Source: PoT sp049331405 (GTDB lineage Bacteria > Planctomycetota > Planctomycetia > Isosphaerales > Isosphaeraceae). From it: a stretch of 64,000 nucleotides of DNA. The translations under genes were made by a program, and so were the position numbers. Shown here one piece after another: positions 39,142 to 47,551 of the stretch. The stretch's first letter is position 1. Every line of letters begins with the position of its first letter. The notes beneath the pieces were generated by a model. It was given only the letters and a program-made list of their open reading frames with translations. It searched no databases and was not told the DNA's origin. Location of the stretch: the NCBI RefSeq assembly GCF_049331405.1, contig NZ_CP186274.1, positions 4,092,001 to 4,156,000 on the forward strand. The letters run 5' to 3'.

Positions 39142-41493
39142 ATGCGTGGGAAACTCCCCCTTGCCCTCCTCCTCGGGATCACGGCCTCGGCCTACCCCGC
39201 CGCCTCGTCGCAGGCTGCGGACGCCAAGGCCAAGGTGACATTCCAGGACCAGGTCTCGGCCGTCTTCAAGACCCGCTGCAACTCCTGCCACAACGGGGAC
39301 AAGCAGAAGGGCGGGCTGAACCTCGAGACGTTCGGCGGCACGATGCAAGGCGGCGGCTCGGGTAAGGTCATCGAGCCGGGCGACCCCGACAACAGCTCGC
39401 TCCTCGCGCTCATCACCCACAAGGAAGAGCCGAAGATGCCGCCGAACTCCCCCAAGATCCCCGACGCCGAGATCGAGACGATCCGGCTCTGGATCGAAGG
39501 CGGGGCGCTCGAGACCAGCGGCAGCATGGCGGCGGTGAAGGCCAAGCCGAAGTTCGAGTTCAAGCTCGACCCCTCGGCGGCCGGCAAGCCGGTCGGCCCC
39601 CCGGCCATGCCCGAGAACCTCAGCACCGAGCCGGTCGTCCTCGCCCCCCGGCCCAATGCCGTCACCGCGATGGCGAGCAGCCCCTGGGCTCCGCTCGTTG
39701 CGATCGGCGGCCACAAGCAGGTGCTGTTATACAACACGACGAACAACCACCTATCCGCCGTCCTCCCGTTCCCCGAGGGCTCGATCAACGTCCTCAAGTT
39801 CAGCCGCAACGGCTCACTGCTGCTCGTTGGGGGCGGCCGGGGCGGTCAGTCGGGCCTCGCCGTCGTCTTCGACGTGAAGAACGGCAAGCGGGTCTTCGAG
39901 ATCGGGAAGGAGTATGACGCCGTCCTCGCCGCCGACATCAGCCCCGACCACGGCATGGTCGCGCTGGGCGGCCCGAGCAAGATCCTCCGCGTCTACAGCA
40001 CCAGCGACGGCCAACTCGTCTACGAGTCGAAGAAGCACACGGAATGGATCACGGCCATCGAGTTCAGCCCAGACGGCGTCCTGCTCGCCTCGGGCGACCG
40101 TAACAACGGGCTCGTCGTGTGGGAGGCCGGGACCGGACGCGAATATTTCGACCTTCGCGGTCATACCTTGGCCATCACCGACGTGAGCTGGCGGCTCGAC
40201 TCCAATGTCCTGGCCTCGGCCAGCGAAGACGGCACGGTCAAGCTTTGGGAGATGGAAAACGGCACGGCGATCAAGAACATCGGGGCTCATGGCGGCGGCG
40301 TGGCCTCCGTCCGGATGGCCCAGGACGGTCGGCTCGTCACCACCGGCCGCGACCACGTTGCCCGGCTCTGGGATCCGAACGGGAATAAGCTTCGCGACTT
40401 CGAAGCCTTCGGCGACCTCGCCCTTGAGGCCGTCTTCTCCCACGACTCGAACGCGATCATCGCCAGCGACTGGTCGGGCGAGGTCCGCGTCTTCGAGTTG
40501 AAGGAAGGCAAGCGGCTCGCCAACCTCGCTTCGAACCCCGCCACGATTGCAACCCGGCTCGAGCAGGCCTCGCAGGCCCTCGTCGCCGCCGAGGCGGCGA
40601 CCAAGCCTTTCCAGCCCATGATCAAGGCCACGGCCGACGCCGCGGCAGCCCTGACCGCGAGCCAGAACGTCCTCGCCGCGGCCCAGCAGGTCGTCGCCCA
40701 GAAGACGGCCGAAGTGACCCAGGCCGATCAGGTCGTGAAGCAGAAGATGGCCGCCGAGAAGGCCGCGAATGACGGTGTCGTCGCCGCCCAGGCTGCGGTC
40801 ACCCAGGCCCAGGCCGCCAAGGCCGCCGCCGAGAAGCTTGTGGCCGACAAGGCTGCGGCCGAGAAGTCGGCGACCGAAGCCCTCGCCGCCATCAAGGCGG
40901 TGATTGCCAAGGCCCAGGCCGATCGGGTGGCTCAGATCCAGGGGGTCGAGACTGCACTCGGAGCCATCAAATCCGCCGCCGACGAGGCTGCGGTTGCGAA
41001 AGCTCTGGCCGAGTTCGACGCCCAGACGAAGCGATACCTCGACCTCAAGGGGGCCGTCGACGCCGTGGCGGCTCGCTTCTCCGCCACGGAGGCCCAGATC
41101 AATGTCCTGGTCGGGGAGAAGAACGCGGCGGGCAAATTGGTCGAACAGGCCGTGGCGCAGATCAACACGACCACCGAGGGGGTCAAGGCGGCCCAGGTTG
41201 TCGCCCAGAAAGCCGTGGCCGAGCGTGAGGCGTCGGCAAAGGTTCACGCCGACCTTAACGCGGCCCTGCAGACGGTGAACGCCGACGCGGCGGCCAAGAA
41301 GGTTGTCGTCGACCAGGCGACCGCAGCCAAGGTGGCCGCGGACCAGGCACTCGCGGCGAACAAGCCGGCGATGGACGCCGCCGTGTCCAAGGTCGCCGCG
41401 CTCAAGGCCGAAGTCGACGCGCTGGCGCTCGAGAAGAAGGCCAACGACGCCGCCAAGACCGCAATGGCGACTTCGCCGGCCAAGGGCTCTTGA
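39142..41493 (+). CDS. Cytochrome c-like domain, WD40 propeller and C-terminal coiled coil
   Basis: 783 residues. The signal peptide is MRGKLPLALLLGITASAYPAAS. A planctomycete-type cytochrome c domain (about 30-125) has RCNSCHNGDKQKGGLNLE and MPPNSPKIPDAEIETIRLWI. WD40 repeats follow (about 165-455), with WITAIEFSPDGVLLASGDRN, ITDVSWRLDSNVLASASEDG and VASVRMAQDGRLVTTGRDH. The C-terminal 310 residues or so are almost only Ala, Lys, Val, Glu, Asp and Gln in a heptad-like pattern, a predicted coiled coil. The start is uncertain: ATGs at 39103 and 39124 are in frame upstream, but GAGG lies nine bases before 39142. It is last in the four-gene run, 116 bases after the DUF1549/1553 gene. Confidence 0.85.
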   Translation: MRGKLPLALLLGITASAYPAASSQAADAKAKVTFQDQVSAVFKTRCNSCHNGDKQKGGLNLETFGGTMQGGGSGKVIEPGDPDNSSLLALITHKEEPKMPPNSPKIPDAEIETIRLWIEGGALETSGSMAAVKAKPKFEFKLDPSAAGKPVGPPAMPENLSTEPVVLAPRPNAVTAMASSPWAPLVAIGGHKQVLLYNTTNNHLSAVLPFPEGSINVLKFSRNGSLLLVGGGRGGQSGLAVVFDVKNGKRVFEIGKEYDAVLAADISPDHGMVALGGPSKILRVYSTSDGQLVYESKKHTEWITAIEFSPDGVLLASGDRNNGLVVWEAGTGREYFDLRGHTLAITDVSWRLDSNVLASASEDGTVKLWEMENGTAIKNIGAHGGGVASVRMAQDGRLVTTGRDHVARLWDPNGNKLRDFEAFGDLALEAVFSHDSNAIIASDWSGEVRVFELKEGKRLANLASNPATIATRLEQASQALVAAEAATKPFQPMIKATADAAAALTASQNVLAAAQQVVAQKTAEVTQADQVVKQKMAAEKAANDGVVAAQAAVTQAQAAKAAAEKLVADKAAAEKSATEALAAIKAVIAKAQADRVAQIQGVETALGAIKSAADEAAVAKALAEFDAQTKRYLDLKGAVDAVAARFSATEAQINVLVGEKNAAGKLVEQAVAQINTTTEGVKAAQVVAQKAVAEREASAKVHADLNAALQTVNADAAAKKVVVDQATAAKVAADQALAANKPAMDAAVSKVAALKAEVDALALEKKANDAAKTAMATSPAKGS

Positions 41494-41550
41494 TTGTATC
41501 TTGGAGCGAAGCCGCCTGGCCGAATTGCCGATGAGTTGAGAGTCCAACCA

Positions 41551-41587
41551 ACGCCGGGCATGGGGCCAGTCCCCTGCCCGGCGTTTT
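41551..41587 (+). terminator. Rho-independent terminator after the cytochrome/WD40 gene
   Basis: ACGCCGGGCA at 41551-41560 pairs with 41575-41584, extended by GGGG/CCCC around a 5-nt loop, and is followed by TTTT. It closes the four-gene exported-protein run. Confidence 0.88.
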
Positions 41588-41737
41588 CGTCGGCAGGCGG
41601 CATTGGTTTCGCTAACTCAGGCACGGCGGTCGCGTCGACGCGGCACCTTGACCGGCCTGGTTCGGAGTATTAAACTTCGGTGTGCCAAAAGGAACCGTAT
41701 TTCCCCGGCCCGCACCGAGGAACGAGCGAGGGTCCCT

Positions 41738-42232
41738 ATGAGCTTTGGCGAGGGTGGTGGCAGCGAGGTTGATTACGAAACCCTGCACGGTCGCAGTTGG
41801 CCCTCGATCACCCAATTCTCGGTTTTCCTTGAGAATCGGGTTGGCCAGCTAGCCGAAGTGGTCCGGGCCTATTCCGGCTCGAAAATCCGGATCGTCGGCC
41901 TGACGATCTCGGACTCGGCCGACTGCTCGATCCTTCGCCTGGTGCTCAGCCATCCGGAGCAAGGCCGCGAGATCCTGAGCCTGAACAAGCTGGCCTTCGC
42001 GGAAAACGAGCTCCTCGTGGCCGAACTGCCGGGGGGGCCGCAGTCACTCACCGACCTCTGCACGGCCTTGCTCCGCGCCGAGATCAATATCCACTACGCC
42101 TATCCACTCATCGTCCACCCGCATGGCCGGGCCGCCGTGGCCATGCACGTCGACAACATCGAGCAGGCCGGGACCGCCCTGCGCGCGATGGGCTTCGAGA
42201 TCCTCAGCGAAGCCGACCTCTCCGCCCAGTAA
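41738..42232 (+). CDS. Tandem ACT-domain protein
   Basis: 164 residues. The ribosome site GAGGG lies six bases before the ATG (MSFGEGGGSEVDY). Two ACT-like domains can be read: ITQFSVFLENRVGQLAEVVRAY with IVGLTISDSADCSILRLVL, then LTDLCTALLRAEINIHYAYP with AAVAMHVDNIEQAGTALRAM. Known: ACT pairs bind amino acids and regulate metabolic enzymes. No enzyme domain is attached and no biosynthetic gene is adjacent, so the partner is unknown. A terminator follows and is shared with the convergent serine hydrolase gene. Confidence 0.85.
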   Translation: MSFGEGGGSEVDYETLHGRSWPSITQFSVFLENRVGQLAEVVRAYSGSKIRIVGLTISDSADCSILRLVLSHPEQGREILSLNKLAFAENELLVAELPGGPQSLTDLCTALLRAEINIHYAYPLIVHPHGRAAVAMHVDNIEQAGTALRAMGFEILSEADLSAQ

Positions 42233-42257
42233 GCTTTCGACTTCGAGGTACGAAGAG

Positions 42258-42289
42258 CGGGCTGGCTCCTTGCCTATAGAGCCAGCCCG
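42258..42289. terminator. Bidirectional terminator between convergent genes
   Basis: An 11-bp perfect stem (CGGGCTGGCTC at 42258-42268 with 42279-42289) and a 10-nt loop, followed by TCGTTTCC on the plus strand. It lies between the ACT-domain gene and the serine hydrolase gene. Confidence 0.75.
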
Positions 42290-42300
42290 TCGTTTCCTGG

Positions 42301-43533
42301 TCAGGAAACGTAACGGTTGGCTTCCTGGAATAGCCGATCGTTGATCTTGCCGAGATCCGCGTCGGTCCGGTTGGCGAAGACGATGACGCCGGCGCCATCC
42401 GAAACTCGGAAGGACAGATTCGTCCGCACTCCCGGGTCGCTGCCATTGTGGCCCCAGTGTCGCTGGCCATTGCGCGTCTCTGTCGCCCAGCAGATTCCCT
42501 GCTCGGGCGACGTCGCAGACTGCGGAGTGAGCATGAGCCGGACGGTGTCGGGCTTGAGGATCGAGACATCTCCGAGCTTTCCCTGGTTCATGTAGGCGAG
42601 CGTGAAGCGTGCGAGCTGATTCACGCTTGTACGCAGTCCGCCGTCGGGGTAGTTGGGGAAGCTGTAGAGGCAGATCGGGTGATAATCGCCGCTCTTCGGC
42701 TCGTTCACCACCTCTCCGGCGAGGAGCTTGAACTTTCGGTAGACCTCCAACTCCTCCTTGTCGGCCTTGCTCTTCCCCGCCGCGACATAGGGCACGACAT
42801 GATTCGGGAGATCCGTCTCGGAGAGGAGCCAGCCCGTCCGCTTCATTTCCAGACGCGTGAAGATGTTTTTTCTGGTATATGCCGGGAATGATTCTTTCGA
42901 GAGCCGCTCGACCAGGAAGCCCAGGAGTCCGAAGCCGAGGTTTGAGTATTGACGCTTCTGGCCCGGCTTCCAAGTGTGGAAGTTGTCCTTCTGCGAATAG
43001 TAACGACCACCGGGTGTCAGATATGCCTGGAGCCACTCCTCCAGCGAGAGGGTGGGATCGCCGCAGGCGTAGCTGGAACCATAAGCGAGGCTATCGGCGA
43101 TGCCGGCCCGGTGCGTCAGAAGGAGCCGGTAGGTGATCGGCGTCTCGGGATGGTTGGGATTCCTCACGGCGAAAGGGAGCCGCTCGTTGACGTCGTCGTC
43201 GAGTTGGAACTCGCCCTTCTCCCAGAGTTGCATGATCGCCGTGGCGACGATCGTCTTGGAGATGGAGCCGATATTCTGCACGGTGGCATCCGGGTCCATC
43301 GGCCGGCGCTTCTCGATATCCGCCCAGCCATAGCCCTTCGACCAGACGACTTTTCGCCCCTTCACGATGCAGGCCGTCAGGCCGGGAATTTGCGCGGCCC
43401 GACGCCTCTGTTCGATGAAATCATCGAGCTCTGACGTCTCCTCGGCGGCCCCGAGTGCCGTCCTTCCGATGAGGCCCGGCAAGACACCGGTGGCCGAAGC
43501 CCGCAGGAAGTCGCGGCGCAGAATTCGGGTCAT
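42301..43533 (-). CDS. Tat-exported serine hydrolase (class C beta-lactamase/DD-peptidase fold)
   Basis: 410 residues. A twin-arginine signal (LRRDFLRASATGVLPGL) precedes the beta-lactamase domain. The catalytic SxxK is in IGSISKTIVATAI and the YxN motif in RQYSNLGFGLLGF. The third element is HWGHNGSDPG near the C-terminus. Known: members include carboxylesterases, D-aminopeptidases and DD-peptidases as well as beta-lactamases, so the substrate cannot be named. The ATG chosen is the second in the frame; it starts the Tat signal and follows AAGGACGGG. The NUDIX gene is 112 bases upstream on the same strand. Confidence 0.9.
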   Translation of the reverse strand: MTRILRRDFLRASATGVLPGLIGRTALGAAEETSELDDFIEQRRRAAQIPGLTACIVKGRKVVWSKGYGWADIEKRRPMDPDATVQNIGSISKTIVATAIMQLWEKGEFQLDDDVNERLPFAVRNPNHPETPITYRLLLTHRAGIADSLAYGSSYACGDPTLSLEEWLQAYLTPGGRYYSQKDNFHTWKPGQKRQYSNLGFGLLGFLVERLSKESFPAYTRKNIFTRLEMKRTGWLLSETDLPNHVVPYVAAGKSKADKEELEVYRKFKLLAGEVVNEPKSGDYHPICLYSFPNYPDGGLRTSVNQLARFTLAYMNQGKLGDVSILKPDTVRLMLTPQSATSPEQGICWATETRNGQRHWGHNGSDPGVRTNLSFRVSDGAGVIVFANRTDADLGKINDRLFQEANRYVS

Positions 43534-43645
43534 AGGTCCCGTCCTTAAGTTCCACTCGACGACATCCATCCGTTGGAGCGCGGGTTCTCTGCCGCGCAGC
43601 CCGCGTCTCGGGCCGACATCATATCATCATCCCGGTCCGATCCAA

Positions 43646-44278
43646 CTATTCCTGGACCTGACGGAAGAACCCTTCTTGATTCGCCACCGGCGAAATCGTC
43701 CCACCCTTGTCGAGCCGCTTGATCCAGGCCGATGCCCGCGACGGCGATTGCCCTAGTGTCTTGAAGAGTCGTCGAACGTCGCTCGCCTCGAAAGGTTGAG
43801 GCAGCATGGGGACAACCATCGGCCCTACTTCCAGAGCCTGCTGGAGCCATTCCAGGCCGCGACTCAGAATCTCATCGTGATCGAAGGCGAGATCCCTCGC
43901 TTCCTTGGGATCGATCCATCGGGCCTCGGAGGCATCGTCGCCACCTCGCACCTTGGCGATTGGAGCGGGAACCGTGACGGCGTAGACCATGCTGATCGTT
44001 CGACCCCTGGGATCGCGACCGGGAGCCCCGAAGACACCGAGGAAGGAGATCGGGGCGGAGAGGTCGAAGCCGGTCTCCTCGCGGAGTTCCCGGCGAGCCG
44101 CGTCCTCGATCGGCTCCTCGATCTCCATGAAGCCGCCCGGGAAGGCCCACCGGCCAGCAAAAGGAGGGCGATCGCGGCGGATCAGGAGGACGCGCAGGCT
44201 TCCCTCGATGAGCGTGAACGCGACGAGGTCGACGGTGACGGCGGGTCGCGGGTAGTCGTAGCAATAGGGTGGTGGCAT
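43646..44278 (-). CDS. NUDIX hydrolase with NrtR-like C-terminal domain
   Basis: 210 residues. The Nudix box is intact, GGFMEIEEPIEDAARRELRE followed by ETGFD, so metal-dependent hydrolysis of an NDP-X such as ADP-ribose is likely. VVYAVTVPAPI and DDASEARWIDPKEA fit ADP-ribose pyrophosphatases. The last 70 residues (LPQPFEASDVRRLFKTLGQ to GTISPVANQEGFF) resemble the winged-helix of NrtR-type regulators of NAD metabolism. Known: NrtR regulators usually have a degenerate Nudix box, so an active box with this tail is notable. It is divergent from the acyl-CoA dehydrogenase gene with a 65-base shared promoter region. Confidence 0.85.
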   Translation of the reverse strand: MPPPYCYDYPRPAVTVDLVAFTLIEGSLRVLLIRRDRPPFAGRWAFPGGFMEIEEPIEDAARRELREETGFDLSAPISFLGVFGAPGRDPRGRTISMVYAVTVPAPIAKVRGGDDASEARWIDPKEARDLAFDHDEILSRGLEWLQQALEVGPMVVPMLPQPFEASDVRRLFKTLGQSPSRASAWIKRLDKGGTISPVANQEGFFRQVQE

Positions 44279-44343
44279 CGCGGGCGTCCCGGCTGGTGTC
44301 GCGATTTTCGGTTGGCGAACGGACGGAATTGCGGCAGACTACC

Positions 44344-45450
44344 ATGATGAGCCATCAATCATCGACGTCTTTCGCCTGGCCGATCACCCAACACGACAAC
44401 GAGCTTGAGACCCTGGTTGCGCGGCTCGCCGAGGCCGACGGCGCCGCCGATGTCTCGGGGGCCTGGTCGCCGGAACTCTGGTCGATCCTTGTCAACGCCG
44501 GCGCGGCCGGCTGGGGCCTGCCGAAGGAGTGGGGTGGGCCGGGCTATGACCGTTCAACCCTACTGGAACGCTATGCCCGGGTCGCCGTGGGGAGCATGAC
44601 CGCTGCCTTTGTGCTCTCTCAGCACGACGCCGGCGTGCGTCGGCTTCTGGCCGCTTCCGAACGACCCGCCGCGGCCCACTGGCTGGATGAGATCAGCCAG
44701 GGACGAGCCTTCACCACCGTCGGTATCTCGCAACTCACCACGTCCCGGAGGCTCGGCCCCCGGGCGATGACGGCGACCGAGGTTGGCCCCGGCCAATACC
44801 GGCTCAACGGCTCGATGCCCTGGGTCACGGGGGCCGAGCACGCGAACATGATCGTCACGGGAGCCGTGCTCGAAGACGACCGGCAACTCCTCCTGGCGAT
44901 CCCCACCGATCGCGCCGGGTTCTCGGTCCGACCTCCCTTCGCCCTCGCGGCGTTGCAGGCTTCGAGTACGTCGGAGGTGGTCTGCGAGGATGTCCCGGCG
45001 GGCGAAGAGGATGTCCTGGTCGGCCCCATGGAAGATGTCATGAAGACGGCAAGCGCGGCCGGCACGGGGGGCCTGGAGACCTCGGCCCTGGCGCTTGGGC
45101 AGGCTCGCGCGGCGCTGGACGCCCTCCATGCCGAGGCCCCTCGCCGCGAAGATCTCGTCGAGCCGTTCGAGGCACTCGCCGAGTCATGGGCGAAGCTTTG
45201 GCACTCGCTCTGTGAGACCGCCGAAGGGGTTCCGGAGGCCTTGACCTCGGGCCAGGTCCGGGGCCAGGCCAACGACTTCGTGCTCCGCGCGACGCAGGCT
45301 TACCTCACAGCACGCAAAGGCTCCGGGTTCCTTCGCGATGACCCGGCCCAGCGCTGGGCGCGACAGGCCCTTTTCTTCCTCGTCTGGTCCTGCCCAAGCC
45401 CTGTCGCCCAGGCCGCCATCCGCGATCTGGCCGGGATCTGCTCGACCTGA
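44344..45450 (+). CDS. Acyl-CoA dehydrogenase family protein, probably degenerate at the active site
   Basis: 368 residues. The fold is recognisable: N-terminal helices ending GWGLPKEWGGPGYDRSTLLE, a middle beta domain with GISQLTTSRRLGPRAMTATE and YRLNGSMPWVTGAEHANMIV, and a C-terminal helical domain with TARKGSGFLRDDPAQRWARQ. Known: true acyl-CoA dehydrogenases use a C-terminal Glu in a YEG-like motif and bind FAD through a TEP-type motif. Neither is evident here, and the protein ends in LAGICST. It may be a non-catalytic or altered relative. ATG pairs at 44344/44347 are equivalent starts. Confidence 0.75.
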   Translation: MMSHQSSTSFAWPITQHDNELETLVARLAEADGAADVSGAWSPELWSILVNAGAAGWGLPKEWGGPGYDRSTLLERYARVAVGSMTAAFVLSQHDAGVRRLLAASERPAAAHWLDEISQGRAFTTVGISQLTTSRRLGPRAMTATEVGPGQYRLNGSMPWVTGAEHANMIVTGAVLEDDRQLLLAIPTDRAGFSVRPPFALAALQASSTSEVVCEDVPAGEEDVLVGPMEDVMKTASAAGTGGLETSALALGQARAALDALHAEAPRREDLVEPFEALAESWAKLWHSLCETAEGVPEALTSGQVRGQANDFVLRATQAYLTARKGSGFLRDDPAQRWARQALFFLVWSCPSPVAQAAIRDLAGICST

Positions 45451-45477
45451 GGAAGATGCGATACCAGGCCAAATGAG

Positions 45478-45516
45478 CGAGGGTCGTCCCATCCAGTTCG
45501 GATGGGACGACCCTCG
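45478..45516. terminator. Bidirectional terminator between the dehydrogenase gene and aspS
   Basis: A perfect 17-bp stem (45478-45494 with 45500-45516, containing GGGTCGTCCCATCC) with a 5-nt loop, followed by TTATTT on the plus strand. It serves two convergent genes. Confidence 0.88.
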
Positions 45517-45559
45517 TTATTTAACGCAAAGCTCATGGCTGACAACCAGCCACACTCTC

Positions 45560-47320
45560 TCACTCGACCGTGCGGATCCGGAGGTCGCGGAGCTGCCGCG
45601 AGTCGACTTCGCCGGGGGCGCCCGTCATGAGGTCGGCGCCTCGGGCGGTCTTGGGGAAGGCGATGCAGTCGCGGATGTTCGTCAGGCCGGCGTAGAGCAT
45701 GACGAGCCGGTCGACGCCCAGCGCGATACCGCCGTGGGGCGGTGCACCGTTCTTGAGGGCTCCGAGCAAAAAGCCGAACTTCTCCTCGGCCTGTTCCGGC
45801 GAGAGGCCGAGCAGGCCGAAGATCTTGGACTGGATCTGGGGGACGTGGCAGCGGATCGTGCCGCCGCCGCACTCCTCGCCGTTGACCACGAGGTCGTAGG
45901 CCTGGGCCCGGACCTTGGCCGGCTCGGTGTCAAGGAGCGGCAGGTCCTCTTCCAACGGCATCGTGAACGGGTGGTGCTCGGCGACGAATCGCTGCTCCTC
46001 AGCATCCCAGGCGAAGAGCGGGAAGCGGATGACCCAGGAGTAGTGGAAGCTCTTGGGGTCATACAGCTTCAGCTCGGTCGCGAGCCTTGACCGCAGGTTG
46101 GTCAGGGCCTGGCTGGTCACCGCCTGGGTGTCGGCGACGATGAGGATGAGATCGCCCGCCTTGGCGTCGAAGAGGGTGCGGACGTGTTCCTGGGCCGCGG
46201 GGGGGAAGAACTTGGCCGTCGGCCCGGTGAATCCTTCGGCCTCGACCTTGAGCCAGACGAGGCCCTTGGCCCCGAACGTCCCGGCAAACTCCGTCAGGCC
46301 GTCGAGATCCTTGCGGCTGTACTTCTGGCCGCCGCCCGGTGCGCAGATGCCCCGGATCCGGTTCCCGAATTCCTTGGCCTGCTGGAAGACCTTGAACTCG
46401 GTCAAGGTCGCGAGGTCGGCGAGGTCTTTCAGCTCCAGGTCGTATCGGAGGTCGGGGCGGTCGTTGCCGTAACGCTCCATCACGTCGTGGTAGTCGAGCC
46501 GGGGGAATGGCAGGGTCAGGGTCTCGCCGGTGAATTCCTTCGCCAGGGAGGCGACGACCGGCTCCATGGTCGTCATCACGTCCTGATCTTCGACGAACGA
46601 CATCTCGACGTCGAGCTGGGTGAACTCGGGCTGACGGTTGGCGCGAAGGTCTTCGTCGCGGAAGCAGCGGGCGATCTGGAAGTAGCGGTCGAAGCCCGCG
46701 ACCATCAAGACTTGCTTGTACAACTGCGGCGACTGCGGCAGGGCGTAGAAGTGCCCGGCGTGGACACGGCTGGGGACTAGGAAGTCGCGGGCACCTTCGG
46801 GGGTGCTGCGGCCGAGGATCGGGGTCTCGACCTCGAGGAAGTCCTGATCCGAGAGCGTCTGGCGCATGAGCTGAGACATTCGATGGCGCAGGACGAAGAT
46901 CGACTGCATCGCCGGGCGACGCAGGTCGAGGTAGCGATACTTGAGCCGCAACTCTTCGTTCGCCTCGGCTCCCTGGATCTCGAACGGGGGGGTGGGCGTG
47001 GCGTTGAGGACCTCGAGCTTCTTGGCCCGGACCTCGATCTCGCCGGTCTTGAGCTTGGGGTTTTCCTTGCCTGGGAGGCGACGGGCCACTTCTCCCTGGA
47101 TGGCGACGACGTATTCGCTGCGGAGCTCGCGCGCGGCGGCCTGGAGCGCCTCGCCGACCTCGGGCTCGAACACGCACTGAGTCAGGCCGTAGCGATCCCG
47201 AACATCGATGAAGACGAGGCCGCCGAAGTCGCGCCAGGCGTCGACCCAACCGTTCAGCGTGACGACCTGCCCTACGTGCTCGCCCGTCAATTCACCGCAA
47301 GTCTTTGTCCGTTTCAGCAT
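45560..47320 (-). CDS. aspS: Aspartyl-tRNA synthetase, bacterial type
   Basis: 586 residues, as usual for bacterial AspRS. An OB-fold anticodon domain (GLVFIDVRDRYGLTQCVFEP) is followed by the class II core: FLEVETPILGRSTPEGARDF (motif 1), QIARCFRDEDLRANRQPEF (motif 2), a GAD insertion domain in the middle (KEFGNRIRGICAPGGGQ), and ALGVDRLVMLYAGLTNIRD (motif 3). It charges tRNA-Asp. Whether it also charges tRNA-Asn cannot be told from these motifs. The ATG start (MLKRTKTCGELTGEHVG) is clear. It stands alone, divergent from an orphan gene. Confidence 0.96.
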   Translation of the reverse strand: MLKRTKTCGELTGEHVGQVVTLNGWVDAWRDFGGLVFIDVRDRYGLTQCVFEPEVGEALQAAARELRSEYVVAIQGEVARRLPGKENPKLKTGEIEVRAKKLEVLNATPTPPFEIQGAEANEELRLKYRYLDLRRPAMQSIFVLRHRMSQLMRQTLSDQDFLEVETPILGRSTPEGARDFLVPSRVHAGHFYALPQSPQLYKQVLMVAGFDRYFQIARCFRDEDLRANRQPEFTQLDVEMSFVEDQDVMTTMEPVVASLAKEFTGETLTLPFPRLDYHDVMERYGNDRPDLRYDLELKDLADLATLTEFKVFQQAKEFGNRIRGICAPGGGQKYSRKDLDGLTEFAGTFGAKGLVWLKVEAEGFTGPTAKFFPPAAQEHVRTLFDAKAGDLILIVADTQAVTSQALTNLRSRLATELKLYDPKSFHYSWVIRFPLFAWDAEEQRFVAEHHPFTMPLEEDLPLLDTEPAKVRAQAYDLVVNGEECGGGTIRCHVPQIQSKIFGLLGLSPEQAEEKFGFLLGALKNGAPPHGGIALGVDRLVMLYAGLTNIRDCIAFPKTARGADLMTGAPGEVDSRQLRDLRIRTVE

Positions 47321-47551
47321 GATCGTCGCGTCTTCAAGCCGGGATGGAAGGTGGGAGAAGGGTTACATTTCCGTCTTTCGCGGGTTCAAATTACCCCGTC
47401 TGGTCTCGCATCGTCAAGGATTCCCGGGACGATACCCAGGCAGGTGCCTGGGCCACTCCAGAGTTAACGCTAAACTCGACCTGGATTTCCTCGACATCAA
47501 AATTTATGACTCTCTTAAAACGATGAGCGTTCAGCCTTGGTACTGGTTCGC

